A stretch of 7,845 nucleotides of DNA from Rubritepida sp. (lineage in GTDB: Bacteria; Pseudomonadota; Alphaproteobacteria; Acetobacterales; Acetobacteraceae), in contig SKWC01000342.1 in the NCBI GenBank assembly GCA_007129145.1, positions 1 through 7,845 on the forward strand. The letters are read 5' to 3'. Under the pieces are notes generated by a model, which saw only the letters and a program-made list of their open reading frames with translations, was not told the origin of the DNA and did not search any database. The first letter of the stretch is position 1. Every line of letters starts with the position of its first letter. The translations under genes and the position numbers were made by a program. Positions 5,568 through 7,845 of this stretch are shown piece after piece.

Positions 5568-6911
5568 TCAGACGAAGCCCTCCGCCGCCATCGCATAGCC
5601 CACGCGGCGCTGTGGCGGCGTCGGCCAGCGGCCGGCCACGCGCTCCAGCAGCATCCGCCGGTCGCCGGAAAGCCCCGCCTTCACCGCGCAATCGAGGAAC
5701 AGCTGCTCCAGCACATCCTGCTGGGCGTGGCTGCCGCCGAGTTCATACAACCCCCCCAGCGCGGGGCGCATCGCCGCCACGGCGGCGGCGTATTCGCCGC
5801 GGGCGCGGTGCAGCAGGGCGCGGCAGCAGGGCAGGGCGGCGTCGCGCAGGATGCGCGGGTTCTCGCCCGAATTGGCGCGGGCGTAGTCCTCCATCGCCGC
5901 GATCATGCGCGCCGCCGCATCCAGGCGCCCGGTCGCGCACAGCGCCATCATCCAATGCGGCAGGGTGAAGGCCGACAGGCAGTCGCCGATCCGCGCCTCG
6001 GCCTTGTCCGCGAGTTCGGCCCAGCGATGCCCCACATCCACGCCCTGGCGCTCCAGCCGGAACAGCATCGAGGCCGCATTCTGGCAGTCGATGTAGAGGT
6101 CGGGCTGGATCTGCGTCACCGGGCTGTCGAGGTTGCGGAAGCCCTCATCATACAGCCGCAGCACCTGGTCGTGCTCGCCATGTTCCATGTGAAACATCGC
6201 CTGGTGCCAGAAGATGTGGTGGCGCAGGTTGTTGCCGCCCTCGAAATGCGGCGCCAGCGTGGTGATCCACTGGATGCCCTCGCTGCGGCGGCCCTGCATG
6301 TCCAGCACATGCGCCACCGCATGCGCGGCCCAGAGGTCGGCCGGATCACGGCGGATCGCCTCGCGCCCGGCCGCCTCGGCCACCAGGTAGTTGCCGCATT
6401 CCTCATTGGCGAAGGCGCGGCACGCCAGCATCGAGCCGTAGCCCGGCAGATCCGCGCCCCAATGCGGCAGCGCGCCCTCGACCATGCGCAGCATGGCGGG
6501 CGTGCGGCCCATCCAGAAGGCGGCGAAATGATGGAGGCGGAAGGCCAGGATGTCGCGCGGGTGGTCGGCCACGATGCGTTCCCAAACGGCCAGGGCGCGG
6601 TCCTGCCCGCCCTCGGCCCAGGCCTCGATGGCGTCCAGGTGCATCGCCTCGCGCGGGTTGGGGCGCAGCGCGCGGCCCGCCGCCACCGCCGCGCGCGCAG
6701 CGCCCAGGTAGCCGACGTTGTAGGCCAGCATCGAGAAGGCGCCCTTCAGCGCGTGCAGCAGCGGCGCCTCCCCGTCCAGCTTCAGCGCGGCCTTCAGCCG
6801 CAGCGGTGTGTCGAAGCGGTATTTCAGGAAGCCCTCGACGGTGTGGTCGAAGGCAGAAGCGGCCTCGGCCGAGGCGAAGGTGGCGGCGTTGCCCTGCGCG
6901 TCCTGCGGCAT
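5568..6911 (-). CDS. TTC38/StaR-like tetratricopeptide-repeat protein
   Basis: 447 residues, all-helical, rich in Ala and aromatic residues, with no signal peptide or membrane segment. Repeats of TPR character run through it, for example ALAVWERIVADHPRDILAF (107-125) and EAAGREAIRRDPADLWAAHA (179-198). The block AAHAVAHVLDMQGRRSEGI (195-213) followed by HHIFWHQAMFHMEHGEHDQV (231-250) resembles the corresponding part of the human TTC38 and bacterial StaR-like family, as does the C-terminal GGSHAQQDVLEQ (392-403). The molecular function of that family is not established; a Streptomyces member (StaR) sits in a glycopeptide antibiotic cluster. Conserved-looking histidines (197, 201, 231, 232, 236, 241, 395) are more numerous than a pure scaffold would need. 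The start at 6911 lies 4 bases after the stop of the CoA-transferase gene, with GGGGA about 9 bases ahead inside that gene, so the two are probably one operon with this gene second. Confidence 0.85.
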   Translation of the reverse strand: MPQDAQGNAATFASAEAASAFDHTVEGFLKYRFDTPLRLKAALKLDGEAPLLHALKGAFSMLAYNVGYLGAARAAVAAGRALRPNPREAMHLDAIEAWAEGGQDRALAVWERIVADHPRDILAFRLHHFAAFWMGRTPAMLRMVEGALPHWGADLPGYGSMLACRAFANEECGNYLVAEAAGREAIRRDPADLWAAHAVAHVLDMQGRRSEGIQWITTLAPHFEGGNNLRHHIFWHQAMFHMEHGEHDQVLRLYDEGFRNLDSPVTQIQPDLYIDCQNAASMLFRLERQGVDVGHRWAELADKAEARIGDCLSAFTLPHWMMALCATGRLDAAARMIAAMEDYARANSGENPRILRDAALPCCRALLHRARGEYAAAVAAMRPALGGLYELGGSHAQQDVLEQLFLDCAVKAGLSGDRRMLLERVAGRWPTPPQRRVGYAMAAEGFV

Positions 6912-6915
6912 GCGT

Positions 6916-7845
6916 TCAGATCCCCAGCTCGGCCAGCACGGCCTCGGTGTGTTCGCCCAGGCCGGGTGAAGGCGCCTCCCACGCGCCCAGCCCCGGGATG
7001 GCGGGCAGCGGCAGCGTGCCCAGGCCCGGCTGGGCCAGCAAGGGGGCGGCGTTCACCGCGCGCACATGCGGATCATCCAGCCATTCCAGCGGCGTGTTCA
7101 CCCGGTCGCACAGCATCCGCGCCGCCTGCAGCTGCGCCACCCATTCGGCCGCGGTCTTCCGCGCGAAGGCCTCGCGCAGGATGGGCACCAGCGCGGGCTT
7201 GTTCGCCGCGCGGTTGGGGAATGTGTCGAAGCGCGGGTCCCGGGGCAGGTCGGGCAGGCCGAGTTCGCGGCAGAGCGTCACGAACTCCTCCTCGCGCACC
7301 ATCGCCACCATCAGCCAGGCGCCATCCTTGCCCTGCCAGGTGCCGGCGGGGACGTTGAACTCCACCGGCAGCCGGCCGGTCAGGCCGCTCTCGGCGATCG
7401 GCAGCACCAGCAGCGAGGCGGTGGCCTGCATCAGCGACACATCAAGGTGCCGCCGCCGCGGCGCGGCGCCCGCCGCGCGGTCGCGCGCCTGCTCGGCCAG
7501 GGCGGATTGGCAGGCGGCGAAGGTGGACAGGCCGGTGAACACATCCACCACCAGCGTGCCCACCTTGTGCGGCACGCCATCGGCCCCGGCATTGATGGAC
7601 ACGAGGCCCGAGAAGGCCTGCGCCACGCCATCGGTGCAGGGGCGCTCGGCATGGGGGCCCTGCTGGCCGAAGCCCGAGACCGAGATGCACACGGCGTCGG
7701 GCTTCGCCTGCTCGGGGCCGAGGCCGATGCGCGCGGCCACGCCGGGGCGGAAGGCCTCGATCATCACATCGGCGCGCGCGGCCAGCTTCGCCGCGCGCGC
7801 GCGGTCGGCCTCCTGCGCCAGGTCCAGTACCACGCTGCGCTTGCC
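6916..7845 (-). CDS. Family III CoA-transferase, CaiB/BaiF type (partial, N-terminus beyond right edge)
   Basis: 310 codons are visible, open to the right edge and ending in TGA at 6918-6916. The visible part starts at GKRSVVLDL, which in this family follows about 80-90 N-terminal residues, so the real start is outside; a GTG at 7833 is internal. Matches to the family in order: ADVMIEAFRPGVAARIGLG, SVSGFGQQGP, CTDGVAQAFSGL, VGTLVVDVFTGL, HLDVSLMQA, NVPAGTWQGKDGAWLMVA, and the substrate-closing DDPHVRA near the C-terminus. The Asp in VVDVFTG (codon 7545-7543) lies where the catalytic, CoA-thioester-forming aspartate is expected, so this should be a working transferase or a closely related racemase-type member. 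Such enzymes move CoA between carboxylic acids, or act on CoA thioesters, in organic-acid catabolism. The substrate cannot be read here. It is followed after 4 bases by the TPR gene in the same operon. Confidence 0.94.
   Translation of the reverse strand, partial: GKRSVVLDLAQEADRARAAKLAARADVMIEAFRPGVAARIGLGPEQAKPDAVCISVSGFGQQGPHAERPCTDGVAQAFSGLVSINAGADGVPHKVGTLVVDVFTGLSTFAACQSALAEQARDRAAGAAPRRRHLDVSLMQATASLLVLPIAESGLTGRLPVEFNVPAGTWQGKDGAWLMVAMVREEEFVTLCRELGLPDLPRDPRFDTFPNRAANKPALVPILREAFARKTAAEWVAQLQAARMLCDRVNTPLEWLDDPHVRAVNAAPLLAQPGLGTLPLPAIPGLGAWEAPSPGLGEHTEAVLAELGI

Noticed and set aside
5568..6911. The StaR resemblance of the TPR protein as evidence that it belongs to the NRPS/PKS cluster
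   Set aside because: It is separated by an opposite-strand amidohydrolase and sits in an operon with a CoA-transferase. The family is widespread outside antibiotic clusters, so proximity alone is weak.
5727..7358. A 543-codon plus-strand open frame across the TPR and CoA-transferase genes
   Set aside because: It spans two real minus-strand genes and their junction and has no recognisable domain; a composition artefact.

Overview
The window is GC-rich with strong G/C bias at third codon positions, and is laid out as compact bacterial operons. Family content and codon bias suggest an alphaproteobacterium, possibly Acetobacteraceae/Rhodospirillales. That placement is inference from gene style; no rRNA or other marker is present. 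Six protein genes fill almost the whole window. I see no tRNA, rRNA, CRISPR array, insertion sequence or transposase.

Left part (1-4071, minus strand): a tightly packed three-gene unit, read right to left. It begins with an ExoY/WcaJ/PglC-type polyprenyl-phosphate sugar-1-phosphate transferase (GTG start at 4071, good ribosome binding site). Next comes a stand-alone NRPS module of adenylation plus carrier domain with no condensation domain, joined by a TGATG stop/start overlap. Last is a type I polyketide synthase whose ketosynthase is complete in the window and which runs off the left edge in the KS-AT linker, joined by an ATGA overlap. This KS reading frame has no stop inside the window and occupies all of 1-1424. 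The order suggests an amino acid (or similar acid) loaded on the carrier protein and extended by a PKS, made in fixed ratio with an enzyme that starts a lipid-linked glycan. This pairing is the most interesting feature here.

Middle (4072-4316): a 245-bp divergent spacer containing the two ribosome binding sites but no promoter I can defend.

Right part (4317-7845): a plus-strand M20-family zinc amidohydrolase of the N-carbamoyl-L-amino-acid hydrolase/beta-ureidopropionase type. It converges across a 12-bp gap on a minus-strand pair: a family III (CaiB/BaiF) CoA-transferase cut by the right edge, followed after 4 bp by a TTC38/StaR-like TPR protein. These look like ordinary accessory metabolism. 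Nothing in the sequence ties them to the NRPS/PKS unit apart from proximity.
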